From Pseudomonadota bacterium (GTDB lineage Bacteria > Desulfobacterota > Desulfovibrionia > Desulfovibrionales > Desulfovibrionaceae), in contig JAHIUW010000031.1 of NCBI GenBank assembly GCA_018816865.1, positions 35,819 through 99,818 on the forward strand: 64,000 nt of DNA, read 5' to 3'. This document shows, piece after piece, positions 54,476 through 63,220 of this stretch. Each line of letters starts with the position of its first letter. Position 1 is the stretch's first letter. Below the pieces are notes generated by a model. The model ran no database searches and was not told the origin of the DNA. It saw only the letters and a list, made by a program, of their open reading frames with translations. The translations under genes and the position numbers were made by a program.

Positions 54476-56557
54476 TCAGGATTTGGAATCGAAGAGGCGT
54501 CCGGTGTCCGGGAGGCCGGCCAGGGCGTCCATCTGCTCGCGACCCTGCTGGATGATCTCGGTCAGGATATTGGTGAAGTCCACGTAGGGGCTTTGGTCGG
54601 GGCGGGGGGCGTCGGTCTTGGCCTGGATGACCTGGCGCAGCAGATCGCTCTGTCTGGAAAGACCTGCCTCCACGGCGGGCGGCGGACCGGGATCGACCAG
54701 CACCTTGGGATGCACCAAGTGGTCGGCCAGGGAGGGGCGGCGGTTGGCGGCACTCACCTCTGCCAGGCGCGGGCTCAGACCGGATGGCGCGTCGAACAGG
54801 GCGGCCTTGGCGCGCAGGGGGTCCTGGACCAGGGCCTGGGCGAAGTCGTCGGAGCGGACCCAGAGGTTGCCCGAATCCGGTAGTTCCTCGACCCCCAGCC
54901 ATTCCAGCTCCGGGGACAGGTCGCTGACCGGGTCGCGCCAGGTGTCGGGGAATCCGGCCTCGAAGAGGTCAGCGTTGGGCAGCAGGAACCCCCGCAGGCC
55001 GTTGTAGGCGTTGACCAGATCCGTGAAGCGATCCTGGACCTCGGCGTAGCCCGATTCCACCCGCAGCGGCAGGTTCTGGCCCAACGGAGCCTGGATGTCC
55101 ACGGTCATCCGTCCCTGGTCCAGGCTGAAAATCCCGGTCTCGGAGACCATGTCGCGACCATTGATGTGCGCGCTGGCGTCCTGGCCGGGGATGGCCGTGA
55201 CATTCAGGCCCAGGGCCTTGACCAGGGTGCCCGAGGGCGTGGCGGACCAGGATGTGCCGTCGTGAAACCAGTCCAGGCCGTCGTCCGCGTTGGAGACGGC
55301 GTTGTTCGCCGTGGGCGCGGTCTCGGACCAGGACGTGCCGTCAAAGGCATAGAGGTTGCCCTCGGTCCAGCCGCCTGCCGTGGCCGAGGCGATGAACCGT
55401 TCGCCTCCCGTGACCCAGTTCGGCAGTCCGCCCGTGGGGTCGTGGAAGCCGTCAATGTCGTTCAGCCAGGGGCCGCCATACTCGGACAGGGCCAACCGGT
55501 CCCCGCGCTTGGGGGAGGCCAGACTGACCTCCAGTTGGATGGAGCGTTGGTTCAGCGGGGCCAGCTGGCCCGACGACATCTCGCCGTCCAGGACACGGGC
55601 CGAGAGTTCCGTACTGGTGGCGTTGATGCGGTTGGCCACGTTCTGCAGCAGTTCCTCCCAGTCCATGCTGTCATCCACGGTCACGGCCACCGTGTCGGAG
55701 ACATCGCCCACGGCAAACAGCAGGCGGTGCTCCCCGGCGGTCAGACCCGGATCGCCCACGGGGTTGACGGGCGTGGAAGTGTAGGTGCTGGCACTGGCCG
55801 GGCTGGCCGAGGCCACGTTGTGCAGGCGGATGGTGGGGGCGGTCATGGGCTGTTCGGTGGGGGCCAGTTCCAGGCGAGTGGTCAACAGGCCGTCCAGGTC
55901 GCGGAATGCCACATCCTGGTCCTTGTGTCCGGCGTTGACGGTCACGGCCAGGATGGAGCCTGTCTTGGGCAGAAACTCCAGGTCCTGGTAGGGGCCTGTC
56001 TGGCGGATGACCTCGGCCTGCACCGGCAGGCTGGTGTCGTTGATGGCCTGGGCCACGCTGTCCAGGACCTCGCCCCAGTTCTGTCCGTTGGCGATGGCCA
56101 CGTCCACGTTTTCGGTCTTGCCGCCCTGGGTGATGGCAAAGCGATAGTCCTGGCCGTCCAGGTCCGTGCCGCCGGCGGCGTTGCGGCCCCGGGAGAAGTA
56201 TTTGTAATAGCGCTGGGCATCTCCCGTGCCACGCAGTTCGGCGCGCAGCAGGTCCTTGATCGTGGTCTCGGGATTGGCGGGGGTGATCAATCGGGCCTTG
56301 CGTTGCGAGTTGCCCCCGACGGGCCAGCTGAATTTGGAGGTCGCGGATTCCAGATCCGAGACGCGTTTGTCCAGGGTTTCCAGCACCAGGTTGCCCAGAC
56401 GGTGGTAGCGGCCCTGACGCTCGGCGTTCTCGAAGCGCCAGGCCACGCGCGACAGCAGGGCCGAACGCTCCAGGGGCGAGGGGGCCAGGACGGCCGAACC
56501 CTGGGAGAGCCTGCTTGTGCTGGCCTCCTGGTTGAGTCCTTGGAATTCGATGGCCAT
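54476..56557 (-). CDS. FliD-like flagellar filament/hook-associated protein with hook-IN motif
   Basis: 693 aa from the ATG at 56557. Hook-IN type segments are visible, for example VTVDDSMDWEELLQNVANRI and VAIANGQNWGEVLDSVAQAI, each a helix following a beta-hairpin, as in FliC/FliD-type proteins. The C-terminal third (DRFTDLVNAYNGLRGFL) resembles the FliD C-terminal domain that caps the filament, and the protein ends in a coiled-coil tail. It lacks the usual FliD N-terminal start and is longer than most FliD proteins. It lies before truA, motE and fliJ on the same strand, which supports a flagellar role. Confidence 0.68.
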   Translation of the reverse strand: MAIEFQGLNQEASTSRLSQGSAVLAPSPLERSALLSRVAWRFENAERQGRYHRLGNLVLETLDKRVSDLESATSKFSWPVGGNSQRKARLITPANPETTIKDLLRAELRGTGDAQRYYKYFSRGRNAAGGTDLDGQDYRFAITQGGKTENVDVAIANGQNWGEVLDSVAQAINDTSLPVQAEVIRQTGPYQDLEFLPKTGSILAVTVNAGHKDQDVAFRDLDGLLTTRLELAPTEQPMTAPTIRLHNVASASPASASTYTSTPVNPVGDPGLTAGEHRLLFAVGDVSDTVAVTVDDSMDWEELLQNVANRINATSTELSARVLDGEMSSGQLAPLNQRSIQLEVSLASPKRGDRLALSEYGGPWLNDIDGFHDPTGGLPNWVTGGERFIASATAGGWTEGNLYAFDGTSWSETAPTANNAVSNADDGLDWFHDGTSWSATPSGTLVKALGLNVTAIPGQDASAHINGRDMVSETGIFSLDQGRMTVDIQAPLGQNLPLRVESGYAEVQDRFTDLVNAYNGLRGFLLPNADLFEAGFPDTWRDPVSDLSPELEWLGVEELPDSGNLWVRSDDFAQALVQDPLRAKAALFDAPSGLSPRLAEVSAANRRPSLADHLVHPKVLVDPGPPPAVEAGLSRQSDLLRQVIQAKTDAPRPDQSPYVDFTNILTEIIQQGREQMDALAGLPDTGRLFDSKS

Positions 56558-56622
56558 GGATTTTCCGCTGTCACGAGTGGGCGCGGCTGATGCGCGCGCC
56601 ATGCAGGGCGGAACGGATTGAA

Positions 56623-57375
56623 TCAGGTCGGGTAGCGCACCGCTGCCAGGGTCAGGCCCTGGGGGGGAGCCGTGGGAAAGGGCACCTTGCGGTCCCGGCC
56701 CGCGATGATCTTCGGCACCTCGAGCGGGTCGAAGCGTCCACGCCCGACCCACACCAGCAGTCCGACCATGTTGCGCACCATCTGCTTCAAAAAGCCGTCG
56801 GCCTCGAAGCGAAAGCACTCCTCGCCGGGGAACAGTCCTGGTTCCCGAGCCACGAGGGTCACGTTGCGCACGGTGTCTTCCACCGGGGTGCCCATGTTCT
56901 GGAAGCATTTGCAGTCGTACCGCCCGACCAGCAGCCGGGCGGCCTTGTCCATGGCCTCCAAATCAAGGGGTCCCGTCGCCCATACGAAATTCCGCCTTTG
57001 CGGTATATCATATCGGCTCTCGGGCCATAAACTATAGGTGTAGGTCTTGGAAAGGGCAGCGAAGCGGACGTGGAAATCCTGCGGGACAAGGCTGGCGTGA
57101 AGCACGGAGATGTCCTTGGGCAGCAACGCGTTCAGGGCCTGTTGCCAGGGGGCGTCCACGCGGGTCTTGGGGATGTCGGCATGCACGGCCTGACCCAGGG
57201 CGTGTACGCCGGTGTCCGTGCGGCCCGAGCCATGGGCGCGCACGTGTTGGTTGCAGATGATGGACAGCGCCTTCTCCAGACAGCCCTGGACCGTGCGCTG
57301 GTTGGTTCCGGCCTGGATCTGCCAGCCGTTGAAGCCCGTGCCGTCGTAGGCCAGGATCAGTTTCAGGCGCGGCAT
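56623..57375 (-). CDS. truA: tRNA pseudouridine(38-40) synthase
   Basis: 250 aa from the ATG at 57375. Catalytic Asp54 lies in GSGRTDTGVHALG; YDGTGFNGWQIQ at the N-terminus and DGFLKQMVRNMVGLL near the C-terminus are conserved. It makes pseudouridine at tRNA anticodon-stem positions 38-40. It follows motE on the same strand by 33 bp. Confidence 0.95.
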   Translation of the reverse strand: MPRLKLILAYDGTGFNGWQIQAGTNQRTVQGCLEKALSIICNQHVRAHGSGRTDTGVHALGQAVHADIPKTRVDAPWQQALNALLPKDISVLHASLVPQDFHVRFAALSKTYTYSLWPESRYDIPQRRNFVWATGPLDLEAMDKAARLLVGRYDCKCFQNMGTPVEDTVRNVTLVAREPGLFPGEECFRFEADGFLKQMVRNMVGLLVWVGRGRFDPLEVPKIIAGRDRKVPFPTAPPQGLTLAAVRYPT

Positions 57376-57408
57376 GGGGCTGGCTCCCAGGTCCATGCCT
57401 GGTTGCGG

Positions 57409-58062
57409 CTATTCAAATGAGACCTGCAGTCTGGTCAGGGCTTCGGCCAGTTTGGCGGCCTTATCGGAGTTGACGTAGGTCAGGATCTCTCCGGCCTGAC
57501 GACCGCTCATCCCGGCCAGAATCTTGACGGCCTGGCGTTCTTCCATGGTTTCCAGGACTTGGGCGGCCTGCTTGGCCTTCATGTTGGAGAAGACATCCAC
57601 CAGATGGCGGTCCTTCTTGCCACGCACGGCCTGGGCCTCTTCCAGCATGCGCTCCATCTGGGCGCGGCGCTTGTCCAGTTCGGCCATGTCGCTCTGGATC
57701 TTGGATTCCAGGATCTTCAGTTCACGTTCACGGCGCTCCAGTTCTTCCTGGCGCTTTTGCAGGGCCGTGTTGGTCATGGTGCCTGCGGCGGCTTCGCCCC
57801 CGGCAGCAGCTTTGCCGTTGGTGGCGGTCATGCCCTCAGCCGGTGCGGGTGTCTGGGCTCCGGTCTGGGCCTGGGCCGAACCGGGGGAGACGGCCACGGC
57901 AGCCATTTGGACCACGGTGGGGGCCGTGGCCGAATCGGGCAGCGTGGACAGGGTCTGCCAACCCACCAGCGCCAGCAGGCAGAACTTGATCATGGCCAGG
58001 GTCAGCAGGCCCTTGAAGAGCTTAGAAAGACCCATGTTGGAAACGAATCGTTGCCATTTCAT
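57409..58062 (-). CDS. motE: MotE-like flagellar motor-associated protein
   Basis: 217 aa. An N-terminal membrane anchor (about residues 18-38) is followed by a low-complexity Ala/Thr region, a long coiled coil (KRQEELERRERELKILESK), and a C-terminal MgtE-N-like domain (HLVDVFSNMKAKQAAQVLET). In related bacteria MotE helps MotC/MotB-associated motors fold or assemble. The start overlaps the end of fliJ by 41 bp, so they are coupled. Confidence 0.85.
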   Translation of the reverse strand: MKWQRFVSNMGLSKLFKGLLTLAMIKFCLLALVGWQTLSTLPDSATAPTVVQMAAVAVSPGSAQAQTGAQTPAPAEGMTATNGKAAAGGEAAAGTMTNTALQKRQEELERRERELKILESKIQSDMAELDKRRAQMERMLEEAQAVRGKKDRHLVDVFSNMKAKQAAQVLETMEERQAVKILAGMSGRQAGEILTYVNSDKAAKLAEALTRLQVSFE

Positions 58063-58462
58063 CTGATTCCCTTTGTTCCTTGAGGTTTTCTTCCTTTCGG
58101 AAAGCGCCTTCCTGATTGGCCTTCAGCCGTTCCAGGAGCTTTTTGTCCCTGGAGCGGGTCATCAGCCGCTGGCGGGCCTCGGTGAGGATCTTTGCCAGCT
58201 TCTGCAGTTGGGCCTCGGCAGTGGAGATGTCATCTTTCAGAGCGGAGAAATAGCGACGCCAGAGCCAGATATCCTTCTCCGTGATTGCCTCTTCGCTATA
58301 CAACGATGCCTCGTGTTGTGCCAGCTTCACCTGCAGCTTGTCCAGGTGTTGCGCCCGCTCATTGTGGGCGGCCAGGGCCTTGGCCACGTCCATCTTGGCC
58401 TGGTCCTCCAGCTGGCGGCGGTAGTCGAGTACCCGTTCAAGGGAAAAGCGAAATCTGGGCAT
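58022..58462 (-). CDS. fliJ: Flagellar export protein FliJ
   Basis: 146 aa, entirely helical and charged as in FliJ. FRFSLERVLDYRRQLEDQAK is the family start and the remainder is an antiparallel coiled coil ending in KEENLKEQRESDEMATIRF. FliJ is the central stalk-like subunit of the flagellar type III export ATPase complex. No fliI is seen beside it: upstream is a 129-bp gap and then chrA. Overlaps motE by 41 bp. Confidence 0.85.
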   Translation of the reverse strand: MPRFRFSLERVLDYRRQLEDQAKMDVAKALAAHNERAQHLDKLQVKLAQHEASLYSEEAITEKDIWLWRRYFSALKDDISTAEAQLQKLAKILTEARQRLMTRSRDKKLLERLKANQEGAFRKEENLKEQRESDEMATIRFQHGSF

Positions 58463-58591
58463 GATGTTTCCTTACACCGGTCGGGGGCCGCCAAAAAGCC
58501 GCCGCTCATCTCCCGGCAGGGGAAGAATAGCAATATCCAGGCCGAAAATGTATTCAGTGGGCAAGGTTCGGACAGGGCAGGCCGTGTCGGG

Positions 58592-59746
58592 CTAGAGGAC
58601 CAGGACCGAGAGACCGGCACCAGCCAGGACCACCCACAGGATATCGACCCTGGCGCGCAGGGCGATGAACGCCGTCAGGCAGAGCACGGCCCCCAGCGGC
58701 GACCAGGGTGCGGACACGGCGAAGCGCGCGAAGACGGCGGCCATGAGCCCCACCAGGGAGGCCAGACTGGCCCGCACTGCGCGTCGGAACAGGGGCGAGG
58801 ATTGCAGGCGGTCAAAGTAGGGGGTCACGCCCACCAGGATGACCAGCGAGGGCACAAAGGCGAACACCCCGGCCACGACAGCGCCCGCCAAGCCGTAGAG
58901 GTGATGGCCCACAAAGGCCGAGGTGATGACGATGGGCCCGGGGGTCACCTGGCCCAGGGCGATGCCGTCCATGAACATCTCGGGGCTCATCCAGGTCCGG
59001 GCCGTGGTCACCTCGTGCAGCATCAGCGGCAGGGAGACGTAGCCACCGCCAAAGGCGAAGAGATCGACCTTGAACATCACCATGGCCAGATCGAACAGTC
59101 CGGGGTGCAATAGGGCCAGGGCGGCCAACAGCCCGGCCAGCGGGATGCAGAGCAGGAGCAGCCGTCGGACGGGATTTTTGTGGGTGCAACAAAGCTCCGG
59201 GGCTGGACCGTCCATGTGGCGATACAGGACCAGGCCGACGAGGCAGGCTCCAATAATGGCCAGAATGGGGTTGCCCTTGAGGCCCAGCACCAGGCCAGTG
59301 CCCAGGGCGATGACCTTGTCCGGGGCATGGGTCAGGTAGGTGCGCGCGAAGTCCAGTGAGGCATTGGCGATGAGCGCCACCACCACGAATTTCAGTCCGG
59401 TGAAGGCTGCGAGTACGGGCTGCACCTCCTGGGAGGTGGCGTACAGGGCGGACAGGGCCGTGATCAGGCAGAAGGCGGGCAGACCGAACCCCAGATACGC
59501 AGCCAGGGCCCCGGACAATCCCCGGGCGCGCAGGCCCACGTAGGCCGCGACCTGCATGGCCGTGGCCCCGGGCACGGACTGGCACAGGGCCATGCCCGTG
59601 CGGAACAGCTCCTCGGAGATCCAGCCTTTCTTGTTGACCGCCATTTCGCGGATGTAGGGCACCATGGCCGGTCCGCCAAAGGCTGTGGAGCCCAGGCGCA
59701 GGAAGGCCAGAAAGATGGCTGCGAGGCGTGGTCTTGGCTCGGGCAT
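58592..59746 (-). CDS. chrA: Chromate ion transporter, bidomain
   Basis: 384 aa with two homologous halves of about six helices. First half: FLRLGSTAFGGPAMVPYI and QSVPGATAMQVAAYVG; second half: KVDLFAFGGGYVSLPLM and GQVTPGPIVITSAFVG. This is the usual long-chain ChrA architecture. It exports or antiports chromate and possibly sulfate; in a sulfate reducer other anions are plausible substrates. It lies 8 bp after cobS on the same strand. Confidence 0.9.
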   Translation of the reverse strand: MPEPRPRLAAIFLAFLRLGSTAFGGPAMVPYIREMAVNKKGWISEELFRTGMALCQSVPGATAMQVAAYVGLRARGLSGALAAYLGFGLPAFCLITALSALYATSQEVQPVLAAFTGLKFVVVALIANASLDFARTYLTHAPDKVIALGTGLVLGLKGNPILAIIGACLVGLVLYRHMDGPAPELCCTHKNPVRRLLLLCIPLAGLLAALALLHPGLFDLAMVMFKVDLFAFGGGYVSLPLMLHEVTTARTWMSPEMFMDGIALGQVTPGPIVITSAFVGHHLYGLAGAVVAGVFAFVPSLVILVGVTPYFDRLQSSPLFRRAVRASLASLVGLMAAVFARFAVSAPWSPLGAVLCLTAFIALRARVDILWVVLAGAGLSVLVL

Positions 59747-59754
59747 GGCGGGCC

Positions 59755-60519
59755 CTAGAGCAGGGGGATGAGGTTGGAGCGGGTCGCCAGGAGCCAGCCC
59801 AGCAGGGCGGCCAGTTCACCCCAGACGATGGCTGCGCCCAGGAAGTCGCCGTTCAGCCCACCGGATTTCTTGGCCAGGGTGTGCAGTTCCACCAGCCCCA
59901 GCAGGCCGAGCATCAGCGCTGGGGCCAGGGTGTGCAGGGGGCGCAGGCCAAGCCCGGCGAACAGGGTCAGCCCCAGGGCGATGATCAGGCTTGGCAGGGT
60001 CGCCCCTTGCAGGGTCAGCTGGCCCAAGCCTGTGCCGCGTGCGAGGTTCCGGCTGCAGTAGGCCAGTCCCACGCACAGTCCGCGTCCCAGCACGAAGGCA
60101 AAGGCGATGGCCCCGTAAGCCCTGACCGCCAGGGCCTCGTGCAGCAGCAGGATCTGCCCGCCCAGGCCCATGATCAGGGCCATGACGCCGAAGGCCCCGA
60201 TGCGGCTGTCCTTCAAGACCTCCCAGAAGCGTTCGCCCCTGGCGCCTGAACCCCAGGCATCGAAGATATCGGCCCAGCCGTCCCAATGCAGTCCGCGGGT
60301 GGCCCAGAGCGAGGCCCCGGCCAGGAGCCAGGCCTGGATCCAGGGATAGCCGCCCAGCAGGCCGAAGAAGAAGGGCAGGGTCAGCAGGCCGCCCAGGACC
60401 ATGCCCACCAAGGGGAAGTATTTGACCGAGGCGGCGATGGTCGAGTCGTCGTGGATACGCGCCGGGGCGAGTCGGGTCAGGAAGTTCATGGCGGCCATGA
60501 ACGGGGTGAATATTGTCAT
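59755..60519 (-). CDS. cobS: Adenosylcobinamide-GDP ribazoletransferase
   Basis: 254 aa, about six membrane segments. The conserved catalytic region is GLHWDGWADIFDAWGSG, matching the GLHxDGxADxxDg core of CobS; FPLVGMVLGGLLTLPFF is another family segment. It joins alpha-ribazole to adenosylcobinamide-GDP, the last step of cobalamin assembly. It overlaps the SAM hydroxide adenosyltransferase gene by 4 bp. No cobalamin riboswitch or other cob gene is adjacent, so it stands apart from the main cobalamin operon. Confidence 0.92.
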   Translation of the reverse strand: MTIFTPFMAAMNFLTRLAPARIHDDSTIAASVKYFPLVGMVLGGLLTLPFFFGLLGGYPWIQAWLLAGASLWATRGLHWDGWADIFDAWGSGARGERFWEVLKDSRIGAFGVMALIMGLGGQILLLHEALAVRAYGAIAFAFVLGRGLCVGLAYCSRNLARGTGLGQLTLQGATLPSLIIALGLTLFAGLGLRPLHTLAPALMLGLLGLVELHTLAKKSGGLNGDFLGAAIVWGELAALLGWLLATRSNLIPLL

Positions 60520-61337
60520 CGCAACTCAGCCTCTTTGGTGCTCAGGATGAGGGTGTCACCGGGTGCCAGCCCGGTTTCCGAGGCCGCAGAGGCCTGGTTC
60601 AACGCCAATTCCAGATAGCCCTGGCTGCCGGGGATCAGCCCGAGTTGTGCCCTTTCCAGCTGGGCGTAGGTCTGGACCCGCAGCACCGCTCGTGACGCCC
60701 CCAGGCTGGGTGTCATGATCAGTTGCGCCGCGCTGGGCAGGCGACGTGCCCAGGGCTCCAGGGGCAGGTTGGTCAGGCAGTTGCCGAAGTGGTCCACGTG
60801 CAGGATGCTGACCTCGACCCCCACGGGGTTCTTTGTGGGCACGGGTTCGGCCCAGGGCGGCCGGGTCAGGCCGGCGGGTTCGATCTCGGGTCCCAGGTCC
60901 GCTGCCGGCTCCCCCGCGCCGAGAGCGGCAGCCAGGGGGGCGAAGACATCCCGGCCATGGAAGGTCGCGCTGACGGCATCGCCCCGGGCATGGGCGGACA
61001 GGTCCCAGGAACGGGCCTCACCCGGTGCCGCGAGCACCAGCCCCAGGAGGCCGTTGTCCGGGGCCAGGAAGGTCTGGCCGTCCTTCTCCAGGGCCACGAT
61101 GCGTCGGGCCGTGCCCACGCCGGGGTCGATCACCGCGACGAAGATCGTGCCCCGGGGGAAATGCCTGCGGCTGGCCTCTAGAAACAGGGCCGCGCGTGGC
61201 AGTTCAAAAGGCGGGATGTCGTGAGACAGGTCCACCAGCGTCGCATCAGGGTGCCGCGACAGGATCGCGCCTTTCATCTGGGCGACGTAGGGGTCGCTCA
61301 GACCGAAATCCGTGAGCAGGACGATGGTCGCAGCCAT
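60516..61337 (-). CDS. SAM hydroxide adenosyltransferase (DUF62/SAM hydrolase family)
   Basis: 273 aa from the ATG at 61337; the frame stays open to 62285 only as shadow of the next gene. LLTDFGLSDPYVAQMKGAI, FVAVIDPGVGT and FLAPDNGLLGLV are family signatures, with the conserved Asp that positions SAM. Members hydrolyse S-adenosylmethionine to adenosine and methionine using an activated water. The physiological purpose is unclear; one possibility is adenosine or SAM level control. It overlaps cobS and starts 2 bp after the YitT gene. Confidence 0.92.
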   Translation of the reverse strand: MAATIVLLTDFGLSDPYVAQMKGAILSRHPDATLVDLSHDIPPFELPRAALFLEASRRHFPRGTIFVAVIDPGVGTARRIVALEKDGQTFLAPDNGLLGLVLAAPGEARSWDLSAHARGDAVSATFHGRDVFAPLAAALGAGEPAADLGPEIEPAGLTRPPWAEPVPTKNPVGVEVSILHVDHFGNCLTNLPLEPWARRLPSAAQLIMTPSLGASRAVLRVQTYAQLERAQLGLIPGSQGYLELALNQASAASETGLAPGDTLILSTKEAELR

Positions 61338-61339
61338 GA

Positions 61340-62194
61340 TCAGTATTTCTTCCTTTTGGAGAAGCGGTAGCCCAGCACGTTCATGGTGTTGCCGAAGATG
61401 GTGAAGGCCTGGGGGTCGATGCCGTAGACCGTCTCTTCCAGGCGCTTGACCTGCATGTTGTTGACCACGGTCAGCAGCACCTTCTTGGGTGCTCCGGAGA
61501 AGGCCCCCTCGCCGTGCAGGAAGGTCACGCCCCGGTTGACCTTGGACAGGATGGCCTTGGCAATGTCGTCGCTTTTGTCGGAGATGACGATTACGAACTT
61601 GCGCTGGTTGAACATGCCCAGAAAATACTCGGTGACATGTCCGTAGATGAAGACCACCACCAGGGAATAGAGCATCCGGTCCACATCCAGAAACAGCAGG
61701 GCGCACAGGAACAGCAGGCCATTGAAGGCAAAGGAGACCTGGCCCACGCGGATGTTGAAGCGCTGGTTCAGGGCCACGGCCACGATGTCCAGCCCGCCGG
61801 TGGAGCCCATGGTGCGAAAGGCGATACCCGAGCCCGCGCCGATCAGCCCCCCTGCGGCAATGGCCGCCAGCATGGGGTCCTTGATGGGCAGTTGGATGTG
61901 GGTCAGTTCCATGGCCAGGACCACCGTCAGCAGGCCGTAGAGGCTGTAGAAGAAGAAGCGTCTGCTGACTCCGAACCAGCCGTAGACGAAGACGGGGATG
62001 GACAGCAGGAACAGCCAGCTTCCCGGAGTCAGCTTGCCCGTGAGGTAGTAGATCAGCAGACCTACGCCGGAGACGCCGCCGGAAACGAAACCGTGCGGCA
62101 CGGCCAGGGCCTTGATGGCGAAACCCACCAGGGAGGGGCCGATGGTCAGCAACAGGAGGTTCCACCAGATGGAGGAGGTGTAATCGCGGATCAT
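61340..62194 (-). CDS. YitT-family membrane protein (DUF161/DUF2179)
   Basis: 284 aa from the ATG at 62194. Five to six membrane segments in the first 190 residues (family signature LAVPHGFVSGGVSGVGLL), then a cytosolic DUF2179 domain (AILSKVNRGVTFLHGEGAFSG) with the ferredoxin-like fold. Function of the family is unknown; the domain is proposed to bind a nucleotide or regulate. First gene of the YitT-SAM hydrolase-cobS-chrA set. The cytochrome terminator lies upstream. Confidence 0.92.
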   Translation of the reverse strand: MIRDYTSSIWWNLLLLTIGPSLVGFAIKALAVPHGFVSGGVSGVGLLIYYLTGKLTPGSWLFLLSIPVFVYGWFGVSRRFFFYSLYGLLTVVLAMELTHIQLPIKDPMLAAIAAGGLIGAGSGIAFRTMGSTGGLDIVAVALNQRFNIRVGQVSFAFNGLLFLCALLFLDVDRMLYSLVVVFIYGHVTEYFLGMFNQRKFVIVISDKSDDIAKAILSKVNRGVTFLHGEGAFSGAPKKVLLTVVNNMQVKRLEETVYGIDPQAFTIFGNTMNVLGYRFSKRKKY

Positions 62195-62288
62195 GGAGCG
62201 TTTCCCATTGGGCTGAAGGTGGGCGGCACAGCTTTTCTGCCCGCCACGCAAAGTCTAAACCGAAGTTGCTCCAAAGCCCAAGCAAAAA

Positions 62289-62316
62289 GCCCGGTCCCGC
62301 GCGAGCAGGACCGGGC
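62289..62316 (-). terminator. Rho-independent terminator after the cytochrome gene
   Basis: On the minus strand GCCCGGTCC and GGACCGGGC form a 9-bp stem followed by TTTTTGC. It lies 24 bp after the tetraheme cytochrome gene. Confidence 0.88.
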
Positions 62317-62339
62317 CATGTTCTTGAACTGGGCCGGAC

Positions 62340-62885
62340 CTACGGCTGGACGCGCACGATGGGTGCCACGTTGGGGTCGGAGGTGATGGTCGTCTGGGCC
62401 GAGGCCCCGACGGTCATCTTGTCCGACTGGTCGGGGTGGCACTTGGCACAGAACACGCCCATGTCGCCGCCCGTATCGCCGGTGGGCACGATGAGATACT
62501 TGTAGTTGGCGTTGGACGGATGCGGATTGTGGCAGCTCACGCAGGTGAACTTGCCTTCCCACAGCAGTTCCGAGGGAACCGGGGTGTAGGTCGGCTTCAC
62601 GCCCGTGGGATGCGTGGTGGAAAGATTGACGGGCATGATGCCTTCGTCTTCGTTGTGGCAGCCCAGGCAGGTGGCGTCGATGCCCGCGGACGTCATGGCC
62701 ATGCGCGAACGCGCCGGGTTTTCGACGTCGGTCTTGGGCGTGACGCCGATGGCGTAGTCGGCCTTGGCGTAGTGGGTATGGTGGCAGTCCATACAGTCCA
62801 TGTCGTGCGGGCCTTCAGCGGATGCCGTGGCGGGACCGACAGCGGCGATGGCCAAGAGACAGATCAAACACAGAATCTTTTTCAT
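62340..62885 (-). CDS. Four-haem cytochrome c3-type protein, periplasmic
   Basis: 181 aa from the ATG at 62885. The signal peptide (ICLLAIAAVGPATASA) is cleaved near residue 23. Four CxxCH haem sites: CMDCH, CLGCH, CVSCH, CAKCH, with additional His residues (HHTHY, HPTG) as sixth ligands. This is a class III/doubled-CxxCH type periplasmic electron carrier common in sulfate reducers. Length and spacing differ from classical tetraheme c3 (about 107-118 aa mature), so it is likely a related module. The partner is unknown; no hydrogenase is adjacent. Confidence 0.88.
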   Translation of the reverse strand: MKKILCLICLLAIAAVGPATASAEGPHDMDCMDCHHTHYAKADYAIGVTPKTDVENPARSRMAMTSAGIDATCLGCHNEDEGIMPVNLSTTHPTGVKPTYTPVPSELLWEGKFTCVSCHNPHPSNANYKYLIVPTGDTGGDMGVFCAKCHPDQSDKMTVGASAQTTITSDPNVAPIVRVQP

Positions 62886-63220
62886 GAACCCTCCTCGCAG
62901 CAAACAGTCGATATGACCGGGCCAGTCCCCATTGTACAGCCCAGTGTCTGATGATCAACGCAGTAAAGGATACTGGGATGGAAATCCGTATCACAGTTCG
63001 CATGCCTTGCCAACGGAGAATCGATTGGAATGCTTCATGAAAGTGCGAGGCATAGTTGGATCGGCCCAGAGATGTTCCAGATTTTGATCACGAAGCAGGG
63101 CAGACGGCTATTCAGGGAGAGGGAGGTGCGTCGTTAGTGGACGAATTCCGTGTGTCTGCAAATCGTGCTGTTCACAGGCACACGACCCTCTGCATGGGCA
63201 CGCCTAGTCCCGGAGGCGAC
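62886..63220. other. Intergenic region, 335 bp, no gene seen
   Basis: Between two minus-strand cytochrome genes. It contains the promoter and ribosome site of the tetraheme gene (GAGGAGGGTTCATG context). Small open frames occur but none has a motif or ribosome site. No repeat or hairpin stands out. Confidence 0.5.

Noticed and set aside
55166..56590. Plus-strand open frame (474 codons) opposite the FliD-like gene
   Set aside because: Composition dominated by Gly/Val/Gln typical of antisense GC-rich frames; minus strand carries hook-IN type segments.
60516..62285. Apparent fusion of the SAM hydrolase to a long N-terminal region
   Set aside because: The upstream part is a shadow of the YitT gene; family start begins at 61337.
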